From assembly GCF_014641555.1 (NCBI RefSeq), contig NZ_BMHY01000003.1:389367-453366 (forward strand): a stretch of DNA of 64,000 nt. Direction: 5' to 3'. Positions 43,519 to 52,635 of the stretch are shown here, in pieces; position 1 is the stretch's first letter; the number at the start of each line of letters is the position of its first letter. The position numbers and the translations under genes are program-made. Source of the stretch: Paenibacillus radicis (ex Gao et al. 2016). GTDB taxonomy: Bacteria; Bacillota; Bacilli; Paenibacillales; Paenibacillaceae. Under the pieces are notes generated by a model that was not told the DNA's origin, searched no databases, and was given only the letters and a program-made list of their open reading frames with translations.

Positions 43519-44677
43519 GAGACATCCTCCTAGTCGTTTGGTATAAGCTTTCTTGTATCACTTCAATGACCCGATCCTGCTCCGCAATCGTAAGACTGGA
43601 GCCGGAAGGCAGGCATAAACCTTGCTGGAACAAGCTTTCTGAGACGCTCTCCCCATCCTGATGCGGGTAGTAAGCGTATTGCTGCAGCAATGGCTGCATA
43701 TGCATCGGCTTCCATACCGGACGCGCTTCGATGTTGGCCTTCGACAAACGTTCGATGAGTTCTGTTGGCGTCAAACCCGTCACATCGGGCTTAAGCGTCA
43801 AAGTCGTCAGCCAGCGGTTCGCCCGGCCGAAATCCGCCTCCGGCATCATTTCCACACCGTCAAATTTCGTGAGTGCATGCGCATACCGTTCAAATACGGC
43901 GCGGCGGGCATTCACCCGTTCCTCCAGCACCTTGAGCTGACCTCGGCCAACGCCAGCTAAAATATTACTCATCCGATAGTTGAAGCCAACCTCGGTATGT
44001 TCGTAATGCAGCGCCTGCTCCCGCGCCTGCGTGGCATAAAAACGGGCTTTGCCCAGCGCCTCCAGATCGTCGGATACGAGCATGCCGCCTCCGGATGTCG
44101 TAATGATCTTGTTGCCGTTGAATGAGTAAATGCCAAACTTGCTCAACGTGCCGCTTGCCCGACCCTTGTAAGTAGCGCCAAGGGACTCGGCAGCATCTTC
44201 GATGACCGGAATGTCATAGCGGCTGCAAATTTCATTGATCGCATCCATGTCGGCGCTTTGGCCGTAAAGGTTCACAACGATGACCGCTTTTGGCAAACGG
44301 CCGATACGCTGCGCATCCTCGAACGCACGCTGCAAAGCGGCCGGCGACATATTCCAGCTGTCGCGATCGGAGTCGATGAATACCGGCTCGCCGCCTTCAT
44401 ATAGAATCGGGTTGACGCTGGCAATGAAGGTCAACGTCGATACGAAAACGCGATCGCCTCTTTCCACTCCGAGCAGCCGAAGCGCCATATGAATAGCCGC
44501 TGTACCCGATGACAGCGCCACAGCGCCTCGCGAACCAACATGTTCGGCCAGCTCACGCTCAAATTGATCCACATTGGGACCAAGCGGCGCGATCCAATTG
44601 GTGCGGAACGCTTCCTCCACATATTCGCGTTCCAGCGACCCCATATGAGGGGGGGATAATAATATCCGTTGATCCAC
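43505..44677 (-). CDS. epsN: DegT/DnrJ/EryC1 sugar aminotransferase, EpsN/PglE-like
   Basis: 390 residues, PLP-dependent. The N-terminus [36 protein letters not shown] is nearly the EpsN/PglE signature. [12 protein letters not shown] near 58 binds PLP phosphate, [14 protein letters not shown] near 160 carries the PLP-contact Asp, and [16 protein letters not shown] near 186 has the Schiff-base Lys. It should aminate the 4-keto sugar made by the PglF/EpsC-like dehydratase. The start is GTG at 44677 (AGGAG 10 bases upstream); the frame runs on to 44758 without support. The acetyltransferase gene ends 149 bp upstream. Confidence 0.93.
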   Translation of the reverse strand: MDQRILLSPPHMGSLEREYVEEAFRTNWIAPLGPNVDQFERELAEHVGSRGAVALSSGTAAIHMALRLLGVERGDRVFVSTLTFIASVNPILYEGGEPVFIDSDRDSWNMSPAALQRAFEDAQRIGRLPKAVIVVNLYGQSADMDAINEICSRYDIPVIEDAAESLGATYKGRASGTLSKFGIYSFNGNKIITTSGGGMLVSDDLEALGKARFYATQAREQALHYEHTEVGFNYRMSNILAGVGRGQLKVLEERVNARRAVFERYAHALTKFDGVEMMPEADFGRANRWLTTLTLKPDVTGLTPTELIERLSKANIEARPVWKPMHMQPLLQQYAYYPHQDGESVSESLFQQGLCLPSGSSLTIAEQDRVIEVIQESLYQTTRRMSHESA

Positions 44678-44826
44678 GTCGAAGCAGCTCCTTTTCGTTT
44701 GCAGGCGTAAACGGCTGTCCGCCGCTATTGTGGCGGCAGCGCGCGTTTCGCATTCCATATATAGGGTTAAATATTAATTACCTGCTTGTTCCAGCTTGTT
44801 ATCCGTCCGTTTCCGGCATTCACGAC

Positions 44827-45504
44827 TCATCGAATCGCTTTCGCCGGCACGCCGACAGCGGTCACGCCGTCGGGCACATCGCGGACAGCAATGCCGCCTG
44901 CACCAAGAACAGACCAGCTTCCGACCCGTACGCTCGGGATAAGCACCGCACCGCTGCCAACATGGGCACCCTCTTCTGCAACAGCCGCTCCAGCCATCGT
45001 CGCATTCGGCGATACGTGGGCGAATGCGCCTACGATCGCATCATGGTCGACAACTGCGCCGGAGTTCACTATGGCATGCGCGCCGATTACAGCGCCAGGA
45101 CCGATCACGGCACCTGGCATCACGACGGTGCCAAGACCAAGCCGGGCATCCTCGGCCACACAAGCCGCCGGATGGACCAGCACGGCGTATGCCGCTTCCG
45201 GCAGCGCCAGCCGTTCCGCAATAGCACGGCGCGTCCGGTTGTCGCCGATGCCGATGACAACATGCATCTCCGGCTCATCGGCTAGAAAATTGTGCAGCTC
45301 ACTAATCGGGCCGTAAGGCAGCCCGCCGCGCAGCTCCACCGCCGCGAACCGGTCATCCAGCACAGCAGCCAGCCGGTAGGAAGGCGATACCCGTGCGATA
45401 TCCATCAGCACGCGGCCATGGCCGCCAATGCCGACGACGATGAGCGGACGCCGGACCGGCGGCTCCAGCTCCGTCCCGCCGTAAAGGCTGTCCCGGTAAT
45501 TCAT
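44827..45504 (-). CDS. epsM: Sugar O/N-acyltransferase, NeuD/PglD/EpsM type
   Basis: 225 residues. The N-terminal Rossmann-like part is LIVVGIGGHGRVLMDIAR (about 20-37). A left-handed parallel beta-helix of hexapeptide repeats follows (GTVVMPGAVIGPGAVIGAHAIVNSGAVVDHDAIVG) with catalytic His candidates in VDHDA and AHVSPN. PglD-type enzymes acetylate the amino group made by PglE, giving diacetyl-bacillosamine; the neighbouring EpsN-like gene supports that. The start overlaps the upstream fusion gene by 4 bp (ATGA). Confidence 0.92.
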   Translation of the reverse strand: MNYRDSLYGGTELEPPVRRPLIVVGIGGHGRVLMDIARVSPSYRLAAVLDDRFAAVELRGGLPYGPISELHNFLADEPEMHVVIGIGDNRTRRAIAERLALPEAAYAVLVHPAACVAEDARLGLGTVVMPGAVIGPGAVIGAHAIVNSGAVVDHDAIVGAFAHVSPNATMAGAAVAEEGAHVGSGAVLIPSVRVGSWSVLGAGGIAVRDVPDGVTAVGVPAKAIR

Positions 45505-47291
45505 GACGCATTCCCCATTTCCCGGCTGCCGGTAAATTTATGGACGGTTGCTTGCCCCTGCTGGGAAATACCGTCTCTCTTTAACACCTTCACGACCGTC
45601 TTGACCAGAATCCGCAGGTCAAAACCTAGTGATTGCTTCACCACATACTCGATATCCAGCTTAAATTTATCTTCCCACGACACCGTGTTGCGGCCGTTCA
45701 CCTGCGCCCAGCCGGTAATGCCCGGCCGAACGTCATGACGGCGAGCCTGCTCCTCGGTGTACAGCGTTAAATATTCCATCAGCAGCGGTCTTGGTCCAAC
45801 GAGGCTCATATCGCCGCGAATAACATTGAACAGCTGCGGCAGCTCGTCCAGGCTCAGCTTGCGAAGCAAGTGGCCAACCTTCGTCATACGTGCCTCGTCA
45901 GGAAGCGGCTGGCCGTTCCGATCGACCGCGTCCCGCATCGTACGGAACTTCAGCACATGGAACGGATTGCCGTATTTGCCCGGCCGCTGCTGCTTAAACA
46001 GTACCGGTGACCCTAGCTTCAACCGCACCACCAAACCTACAGCCGCCATAACTGGCAGCAGCAGAAGCGCAGCCGGCACACTAAGCACCAGGTCAAACAG
46101 CCGCTTCACGAAAGCGCTCAGCCTCACGCTGGCTTTGCGGGACCGCGCAGCTCTGCGCGCCGTCTCCCGGTACAGCCGCTGCAGCCTCTCGACTACGCGA
46201 GCTTCCGTGAATTCTGCATCAATTCGTTGGCGGCCCGCTTCTCCGAAGCGCTCTCGCACTGAAGCGTCTCCCATAACCTTAGCCAATGATTCGCTCAAAA
46301 TCGCCGCATCCCGATAAGGAACGAGCAGCCCCGTCTCGCCATGTGCCACAAGCTCTCTCGTGCCAAGCACATCGGTTGCCACAATGGGCTTGCCTAGCGC
46401 CATCGCTTCCATGAGCGATCTTGGGATGCCCTCCTTCTCTGAGGTGAGCGAGACGGCGTCCGCCATTATAATCCAAGGCACGATCGAAGGCTGTTGGCCG
46501 AGGAAGACCACATCTTCCTCCATACCGTTGCTCTCCACATACCTGTGCACGGCAGCTTCCAGAGGCCCTTGGCCGGCAAGCACCGTCACCCAGTTAAGCT
46601 GGCCTGCCCGCTTCAATTCAAGCAAAGCTTCCATCAGCAGAAAATGATCCTTCACCGATTCGAATCGTGCAGCCATTAGCAAGAGCGGCTTGCCTTTGGC
46701 GATACCATGCTTGCTGCGCAGTTGCTCCAGTACTTCCGGCGTTACGGATAATGCCCGTCTCTCCAGCCGTTCTTTATCTACGCCGTTGCCTTCGATGTAC
46801 ACCGGCCGCCACGGGGCAAGGCGCTTAAGCACCTCTGCATCCTCCGCATTTTGCGAAGCCAGCGCGTGGCAGCAGAGGGCTCCAACCTTCTCCAGCGTCC
46901 GGTACAGCTGGTAAGCCCGCTTCGGCTGCCCTTCATAGAAAGGCAAGCCATGACTCGTATGGATGACCGTCGGCACCCGGGCCAGCATCGCTGCGACACG
47001 GCCGATAATGCCTGCTTTTGCCGTATGCGTATGCACGATGTCATAGCGATCCTTGCGGAACAGCCGGTACATCGCCCAGATCGAGCGCAGATCGGCAACG
47101 GGCTTAATTGAACGCTCCATCGGAATCATCTTCCATTCGAAAGGGTAAGCCTGCATCGCCTGCTCATCTGCCCCTTCCGGCGACGAGATGAAGGTCACCT
47201 GATAGCCTGCCTGCTGCTGAAGCAAGCGAAGCTTGTCGCCCATAATTTTGTGGCTGATGCCAGAGGTACATATATGGGCTACTTTCGTCAT
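45501..47291 (-). CDS. Fusion: GT4 glycosyltransferase + phosphoglycosyl transferase
   Basis: 596 residues joining two enzymes that are usually separate. Residues about 1-380 form a GT-B glycosyltransferase (GT4) with EGNGVDKERL, LLMAARFESVKDHFLL and the donor site SEKEGIPRSLMEAMALGKPIVATDVLGTREL. After a basic linker, residues about 393-590 are a PglC/EpsL-like monotopic phosphoglycosyl transferase: membrane helix FVKRLFDLVLSVPAALLLLP, KQQRPGKYGNPFHVLKFRTM, catalytic Asp-Glu in SLDELPQLFNV (about 482-483) and GDMSLVGPRPLL. It would load a sugar phosphate on undecaprenyl phosphate and perhaps add the next sugar. The start (ATG 47291) overlaps the epimerase stop by 4 bp. No stop or frameshift lies at the junction. 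Confidence 0.93.
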   Translation of the reverse strand: MTKVAHICTSGISHKIMGDKLRLLQQQAGYQVTFISSPEGADEQAMQAYPFEWKMIPMERSIKPVADLRSIWAMYRLFRKDRYDIVHTHTAKAGIIGRVAAMLARVPTVIHTSHGLPFYEGQPKRAYQLYRTLEKVGALCCHALASQNAEDAEVLKRLAPWRPVYIEGNGVDKERLERRALSVTPEVLEQLRSKHGIAKGKPLLLMAARFESVKDHFLLMEALLELKRAGQLNWVTVLAGQGPLEAAVHRYVESNGMEEDVVFLGQQPSIVPWIIMADAVSLTSEKEGIPRSLMEAMALGKPIVATDVLGTRELVAHGETGLLVPYRDAAILSESLAKVMGDASVRERFGEAGRQRIDAEFTEARVVERLQRLYRETARRAARSRKASVRLSAFVKRLFDLVLSVPAALLLLPVMAAVGLVVRLKLGSPVLFKQQRPGKYGNPFHVLKFRTMRDAVDRNGQPLPDEARMTKVGHLLRKLSLDELPQLFNVIRGDMSLVGPRPLLMEYLTLYTEEQARRHDVRPGITGWAQVNGRNTVSWEDKFKLDIEYVVKQSLGFDLRILVKTVVKVLKRDGISQQGQATVHKFTGSREMGNAS

Positions 47292-48334
47292 TTGCTCGCC
47301 GCCTTTGCCAGCTGCTCCGCTTCCTTTGCCTCGCCATAATAAGCGCGATACCACTCGGCGAATCGGGCGATGCCTTCTTCAATCGTCGTATCCGGCTTGA
47401 AGCCGACATCCTTCATCAGCCCATCGATGTTCGCATACGTCGCAGGCACATCGCCCGGCTGCATTGGCTTATATTGAATGACCGCTTCGCGGCCCAATGA
47501 TTTCTCGATCGTACGGATAAAATGCATAAGCTCAACCGGCTTGTTGTTGCCGATGTTGTAAACCTTGTAAGGGGCATAGCTTCCGGACGGGTCCGGACGG
47601 CTGCGATCCCAGGATGGGTCAGGCTGCGGCACATGGCCGATTAGCCGGTAGATACCCTCAACAATGTCGTCGATATAAGTGAAATCGCGCAGCATCCGGC
47701 CTTCGTTAAACACATCGATCGGCTCGCCCGCCATGATCTTTTTCGTAAAGCTGAAGTACGCCATATCCGGCCGGCCCCAAGGTCCGTATACCGTGAAAAA
47801 CCGCAGCCCCGTCGTCGGCAAGCCGTAGAGATGGCTGTACGTATGAGCCATGAGCTCATTCGCTTTTTTCGTCGCGGCATACAAGCTGACCGGATGGTCG
47901 ACACTGTCGCTCACGGAGAACGGCATTTTCTCATTCGCTCCATACACGGAGCTGGACGAAGCATAGATTAGATGTTTAATTCCCGCGTGGCGGGACGCCT
48001 CCAGCACATGTCCGAAGCCTTTCAGATTCGTCTCCAGATAAGCAAATGGGTTGGTCAAGCTGTACCGCACGCCGGCTTGCGCCGCCAAGTGAACGATTAC
48101 CTCTACCTTTTCGGTACGAACAAGCTCAAACAGCTTGTCGTAATCGGCAATGTCCAGCTCCACACCTGTAAAATTCGGATCAGGCAGCAACTGCGCGAAT
48201 CGGTCACGCTTGAGCTGCACCTCATAATAGTCGTTGAAGTTGTCGATGCCGATTACGCGCTGTCCTTCCCGCAAAAGGCGGGAGGATAGATGATAGCCGA
48301 TAAATCCGGCAGCCCCGGTTACTAAAATCGTCAT
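47288..48334 (-). CDS. NAD-dependent UDP-glucuronate 4-epimerase-like protein
   Basis: 348 residues, short-chain extended SDR. GAAGFIGYHLSSRLL (7-21) binds NAD, the catalytic Ser is in YASSSSVYG near 125 and Tyr/Lys in YAATKKANE near 152-156. NFNDYYEVQLKRDR near 33-46 and RFFTVYGPWGRPDMAYFSF near 178-196 are typical of UDP-glucuronate 4-epimerases (LpsL/Cap1J). It would convert UDP-glucuronate, made by the locus' Ugd, to UDP-galacturonate. It overlaps both neighbours by 4 bp. Confidence 0.92.
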   Translation of the reverse strand: MTILVTGAAGFIGYHLSSRLLREGQRVIGIDNFNDYYEVQLKRDRFAQLLPDPNFTGVELDIADYDKLFELVRTEKVEVIVHLAAQAGVRYSLTNPFAYLETNLKGFGHVLEASRHAGIKHLIYASSSSVYGANEKMPFSVSDSVDHPVSLYAATKKANELMAHTYSHLYGLPTTGLRFFTVYGPWGRPDMAYFSFTKKIMAGEPIDVFNEGRMLRDFTYIDDIVEGIYRLIGHVPQPDPSWDRSRPDPSGSYAPYKVYNIGNNKPVELMHFIRTIEKSLGREAVIQYKPMQPGDVPATYANIDGLMKDVGFKPDTTIEEGIARFAEWYRAYYGEAKEAEQLAKAASK

Positions 48335-49566
48335 AGTGCCTCCACCCTCTCATTGGTATAGGTTGTTCTTACCGCTCCGCCGGAGCGTACATATTCACCG
48401 AACGAACGCCAGAATGCCTGACGCTTCGCATCCAGCCGAACCTTCGTATAACCGCGTGATTTGCCGAAATTGCGCTCCGCCTGCTCCTTCACCCAAGCGC
48501 GGTCCGATGCGGCCCGCTTCAGCTGTTCCGCCAGCTGGCCGACTTGGCCCGGCCGGTGCAGGCAGCTTTCATGAATCAGCTCAGGGATGCCCCCGGCCGT
48601 TGAGCCCAGCACCGGGCAACCCCGGCTCATCGCTTCAATCGTTGCCCGCGGCAGCCCTTCCTGATAGCTCGGCTGCAAGTAGATATCAATGTTGTCGAGC
48701 CATTCGAATACGGCTCCGCCGCTTGGCAGAATGCCTTCGAAGGTGACGGCACTTCCGATGCCGAGCTTGTCGGCCATCGCTTGCCAGCGTGAGGCATCTC
48801 CGTCACCCAGCACCCGGAACCAGACCCGCGGAAGCTGCGGCTTCGCTTTGGCAATCGCCTTCAGCGCGATGTCGATCCCTTTCGTCCGGCCGTTCAACGA
48901 GCCGATTAAGCCAATGGTCAGCGTCGTCGAATCGTTATAAGATGCAATCCGCTCCAGCCTGCGAGTCAGCACTTCATCGCCCGGCTCAGGAATTTCAACG
49001 TTCGAGCAGGATTCGGTCATGCCGCTTGCGCAAGGATAGCGGTTTTGCAAAAATTGCTCCGTTACGTAGAGCGAATAAGGTGCGCTCTTTACCAGCGCTC
49101 TTGTCTGAGCAAGCGCCAATGGCGCATAAAGCTTGCCCTGCACGCTGCCGTAGTTCCACAATCCGTCCCATGCGCATGCCACTACCTCTACCGCATATGG
49201 CTTGCCCATACTTTGCGCAACGCGGATGGCTTCCGCCCCGATCTCGCTCGGAACCCGGGCGATCACGGCATCGGCTTTGCCGATTGCCTCGCGCAGCAGC
49301 TGGTCGACATAGCCGCGCTTCGTCAATTTATTTACCGGATTGCTTAATGAAGGCAGGACGAGAAAATCGACGTTCGCGCCGCTCGACAAAGTTTTGCCGG
49401 CCATGTCAGCGTCCAGCGGCGTTTTTTTGCCGCGGCAGGCAATCGTGAGCTGGTCGAATACACCGAGGTACCTCTCCCATACCGCATAAGGAAGCTTGCC
49501 GCCAGAGAAAAACTTGCCAGATTCATTGAAATAAAACGTATGATCATGTGCCCAAAGCAGCTTCAT
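48331..49566 (-). CDS. Glycosyltransferase family 4
   Basis: 411 residues, GT-B fold. The N-terminal acceptor domain starts LLWAHDHTFYFNESGKFFSGG. The C-terminal domain has LTIGLIGSLNGRTKGIDIALKAI near 215, VWFRVLGDGD near 247 and the donor-binding YLQPSYQEGLPRATIEAMSRGCPVLGSTAGGIPELI near 296-331. It adds a sugar to the lipid-linked repeat at the cytoplasmic membrane face; donor and linkage unknown. It overlaps the acyltransferase gene upstream by 23 bp and the epimerase downstream by 4 bp. Confidence 0.92.
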   Translation of the reverse strand: MKLLWAHDHTFYFNESGKFFSGGKLPYAVWERYLGVFDQLTIACRGKKTPLDADMAGKTLSSGANVDFLVLPSLSNPVNKLTKRGYVDQLLREAIGKADAVIARVPSEIGAEAIRVAQSMGKPYAVEVVACAWDGLWNYGSVQGKLYAPLALAQTRALVKSAPYSLYVTEQFLQNRYPCASGMTESCSNVEIPEPGDEVLTRRLERIASYNDSTTLTIGLIGSLNGRTKGIDIALKAIAKAKPQLPRVWFRVLGDGDASRWQAMADKLGIGSAVTFEGILPSGGAVFEWLDNIDIYLQPSYQEGLPRATIEAMSRGCPVLGSTAGGIPELIHESCLHRPGQVGQLAEQLKRAASDRAWVKEQAERNFGKSRGYTKVRLDAKRQAFWRSFGEYVRSGGAVRTTYTNERVEAL

Positions 49567-50197
49567 GACTTTCCCTCCTTATATGATTTGATTTAGAATT
49601 TGCTTGTGGATTGTCGAGCGGAACGAGTTCAATCCGCTTCACGACTCGCGCCGGAACGCCGGCAGCGACGGCGCCTGGGCCGATTGATTTATTGACAACG
49701 GCTCCTGCCGCCACGACCGAGCGAGGCCCAATCTCAACGCCGGCAAGAACGCGCACGCCGCAGCCGATCCAAACGTCCCGTCTGATGGTGATCGCCGAGC
49801 CCGTTACCGGGTTGTCGCGAATCGGAAGCGAAGCGTCGCTCCATGTATGCTGAAAGGAAACGAGCGACGACTGATGCGCGATGGATACTTCATCCTCGAT
49901 TGTCATTCCGCCGTATGCATCGATGTAGCATTGCTTATGAATGCTCACATTGGAGCCAATGGACAGCCGCTCCGGATAGCGGAGCTCCACCGACCGTCCG
50001 ATCAGCACGTTGTCTCCGCAATGCTTGGCAAGCCTGCGCAGCAGACAATAGCGGAAGGCAACGCCGACCAGCTCCGGAAGCCAGTCGCTCAGCGCCCATA
50101 GCCATTGCAGCAGCGGGCGCGGAAGCGGCCGAAGCAGCAGCTCCACTACTCGCAGCACCGGACGGAATTTGCCGAATTTATCGCGTCCCCGCATCAT
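49544..50197 (-). CDS. Hexapeptide-repeat acyltransferase (WcaF/LbH type)
   Basis: About 217 residues. A hydrophobic N-terminal stretch with PLPRPLLQWLWALSDWLPELVG precedes a left-handed beta-helix (LIGRSVELRYPERLSIGSNVSIHKQCYIDAYGGMTIEDEVSIAHQ) and the closing DVWIGCGVRVLAGVEIGPRSVVAAGAVVNKS, the pattern of maltose/serine O-acetyltransferases and WcaF. It likely O-acylates the repeat unit. AGGAGG lies 5 bases before the ATG at 50197; the ATG at 50215 is upstream of the ribosome site. It overlaps both neighbouring genes. Confidence 0.88.
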   Translation of the reverse strand: MMRGRDKFGKFRPVLRVVELLLRPLPRPLLQWLWALSDWLPELVGVAFRYCLLRRLAKHCGDNVLIGRSVELRYPERLSIGSNVSIHKQCYIDAYGGMTIEDEVSIAHQSSLVSFQHTWSDASLPIRDNPVTGSAITIRRDVWIGCGVRVLAGVEIGPRSVVAAGAVVNKSIGPGAVAAGVPARVVKRIELVPLDNPQANSKSNHIRRESHEAALGT

Positions 50198-51482
50198 AAT
50201 CTCCTCCTGTTGCATTCGATGAACTAGCGTTTTTCCGCTGTATTGTCGGAATTTTCAGATGTTTCATGCTGAACGAATGGCGGCACCATACGAGCGTATA
50301 GGCGCTTATCGTATAGATCACGGGAACGACAGGCAGCTTTTTACGCACCATATTGTCACCGATTGTACCGAGCCCATAATCTAGCGATCTTCCCGTTACC
50401 GTTGCATAGCCGACTAGGACAAGTACACAGGCATAGGTGAAAATAACGATTGCTGCCATCAGATAAAAGCGCCGCGTCTCCTTGAATTTAAAATAATGGA
50501 ACACGGACATCGCCAGCATTGCGGCCATGAACAGTGCCTCCAGCGTCCGAAGGAACAGCTTCGGCTCCCAATTGCCGAGATTCGAAGGATTCGGACTAAT
50601 GAACAAGAAGACAGACAGCATTCCGGCATTAATGACCGCCAGCGGGCCAACCTGCAGGACAATCAGCCCTACCGCGCCTATCATAATGATGAGTGCTCCC
50701 CGCAGCCGCTGTGCATACAGCAAGTAGAAGCTAATCGTATAAATAATGGCGTAATCCCGAAGTCCGGTCGCATAGAGCATGACAAGCACGAATACGATCC
50801 ACTGTTTGCGAAGCATGAGTATCGCGCCGTACAGACCGAGCAGCACGCAGGTAATATCCTTGGCAAACAGCGAGGACATGTACATCAACGAAGGGCTGAC
50901 CATTAAGCCAAATACGGTGATGACTGCAAAAGTACGCTGCGATTGCTCCGGGTCAAGCTCCGGCTTCGTCGAAGGCGGCAGCACATACTTGAACCACTTG
51001 TCGTTCATGCGGTAAGCGGCATTGACGATGAGCAGCAGCAGCACCGTATTCAGCAGGATAATCGCCATCGGATCCTCCAGTTGCAGCCATTTGAAAAACG
51101 GCATGTACAGGAGGCCGAATATCGGCACTGCCGAGATATTCATCCACTGCGTTCGGATATGCTCCATCGCGTAGGGCATATAATCGCTCAACGTCTGGAA
51201 CGTCGTCACCTGCTCGAAATAATGAATTTCATCCGGTCCGGCGAGCGGATCGACGGTCGCTCCATAGATGAGCTTGCCGACCAGCATCGCGGTAAAGCCG
51301 GTCATCAGCAGCACTGGTGCATTCGGCCAGCGGAGCAGCGCGAATACCGGCAGCAGCAAGCCGCTGTAGACGACGATCGCAATCGTCTCGTCCAGTGCAA
51401 ATACCCATCTCGCCGTCAAGGCGAGCATCAGAGCATAGGCAAGGACGGTAACCGTACGCAGGTCGATTCGCTCAACCCGCAT
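50178..51482 (-). CDS. Polytopic membrane protein, probable EPS polymerase (Wzy-like)
   Basis: 434 residues with about ten to twelve hydrophobic helices and a large central loop carrying charged residues (DEIHYFEQVTTFQTLSDYMP near 83; PPSTKPELDPEQSQRTF near 168). There is no recognisable catalytic signature, as is normal for Wzy polymerases. Position between flippase, glycosyltransferases and acyltransferase argues for polymerase; a membrane glycosyltransferase is the alternative. The start (ATG 51482, GGAG 7 bases upstream) overlaps the preceding gene by 11 bp. Confidence 0.72.
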   Translation of the reverse strand: MRVERIDLRTVTVLAYALMLALTARWVFALDETIAIVVYSGLLLPVFALLRWPNAPVLLMTGFTAMLVGKLIYGATVDPLAGPDEIHYFEQVTTFQTLSDYMPYAMEHIRTQWMNISAVPIFGLLYMPFFKWLQLEDPMAIILLNTVLLLLIVNAAYRMNDKWFKYVLPPSTKPELDPEQSQRTFAVITVFGLMVSPSLMYMSSLFAKDITCVLLGLYGAILMLRKQWIVFVLVMLYATGLRDYAIIYTISFYLLYAQRLRGALIIMIGAVGLIVLQVGPLAVINAGMLSVFLFISPNPSNLGNWEPKLFLRTLEALFMAAMLAMSVFHYFKFKETRRFYLMAAIVIFTYACVLVLVGYATVTGRSLDYGLGTIGDNMVRKKLPVVPVIYTISAYTLVWCRHSFSMKHLKIPTIQRKNASSSNATGGDYDAGTR

Positions 51483-52635
51483 ACACCCGCTCCAGTCTGG
51501 CTGCGCTGGCTTGAATGTTGTAGCCGCGCTCGCTAAGCGCATGAGCCCGCGCGCTCCATTCTCCAGCAGCAGCGCCTACTGCACTTGCCGCGGCAGCTTG
51601 TCCGCCAGCTGCAAGCTCCTCAAAGCCCTTTGCCCAGCGCTGCGGCGTATCTCCCGCAGGCAGGCGGCTAATCATGCCAAGACCCAGATCGGCCTCGCGC
51701 GGCACCTCTTCCGATACGAGACAAGGAATGCCCGCCGCTTGCGCCTCGATCAGCACGATGCCAAGCCCTTCGTATAGCGACGGCAATACAAAGCCATCAA
51801 GTGCACCGAGCAGCTCCGGGATATCCTTGCGCAGACCGAGAAATCTTACCTGCCTGTCGATGCCAAGCTCTTCGGCCTTATGCTCCATCTCGCCGCGAAG
51901 CGGACCGTCGCCAACGAGCAGCAGCTGCGCTTGCGGCTCCTTCTTCAAATAAGCGGCGAAGGAATCCAGCAGCAGCGTATGGTTCTTCTGCCGGCTGAAC
52001 CGGCCGATATGACCGAGCAGCGGCCCTTCCGAATTCGCGCCGAAGCGGCGGCGCAGCTCCGAGCGGTCTTCCGGCAGCGCCTCGTACGGCGCCAGCGATA
52101 TCGCATTCGGGAAGACGGCTACCCGCTGATCCTTCCAGCAACTGCTGCCGAACAGCGATTCACATGCGGCCCTGGAGCAGCCCAGCATCAACGTGGCGTG
52201 CTTGCGTATGAGGCTGCGCATATAAGCACGATAAAGCGTTCGGATTGGAGAAGATGACTTGCTGTCATTCGTGTTGTGGCTATGACTAATGCGCACCGGT
52301 ACGCCAAGCTGAGCCGCTAGCTTCAGTACATAGCCGCTAAAACCAAATACATGGCTATGAACAGCATCATAAGGACCATGCTTCTTCATGTTCGCAAGCA
52401 GCTGCTTGCGAAACGGACCAATCCCGTTTTTCGGCGGCGGCTGCACGAACAGCGTCCCGCCCAGCGCCCGAATCTCATCGTCGTAGAAAGCCGGCTCGGG
52501 AGATTGGACGGCAAAATGAAATTCGTATCGTTCCCGGTCGATATTCCGGTACACATTCATCAGCAGCGTTTCGATCCCGCCCGGATGCATTTTTCCGACG
52601 ATATGCAGCACTTTTATTTTTTGAGTCATTTGCAT
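51472..52635 (-). CDS. epsF: Glycosyltransferase family 4, EpsF-like
   Basis: 387 residues, GT-B. IKVLHIVGKMHPGGIETLLMNVYRNIDRERYEFHF at the N-terminus and HSHVFGFSGYVLKLAAQLGVPVRISHSHN near 93 closely follow the EpsF pattern. LLGHIGRFSRQKNHTLLLDSF near 205 and the donor motif LPSLYEGLGIVLIEAQAAGIPCLVSEEVPREAD near 285-317 complete the fold. Unlike most GT4 proteins it has a long Ala-rich C-terminal stretch (AAGGQAAAASAVGAAAGE). The start overlaps the flippase stop (TAATG). Confidence 0.92.
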   Translation of the reverse strand: MQMTQKIKVLHIVGKMHPGGIETLLMNVYRNIDRERYEFHFAVQSPEPAFYDDEIRALGGTLFVQPPPKNGIGPFRKQLLANMKKHGPYDAVHSHVFGFSGYVLKLAAQLGVPVRISHSHNTNDSKSSSPIRTLYRAYMRSLIRKHATLMLGCSRAACESLFGSSCWKDQRVAVFPNAISLAPYEALPEDRSELRRRFGANSEGPLLGHIGRFSRQKNHTLLLDSFAAYLKKEPQAQLLLVGDGPLRGEMEHKAEELGIDRQVRFLGLRKDIPELLGALDGFVLPSLYEGLGIVLIEAQAAGIPCLVSEEVPREADLGLGMISRLPAGDTPQRWAKGFEELAAGGQAAAASAVGAAAGEWSARAHALSERGYNIQASAARLERVYAG

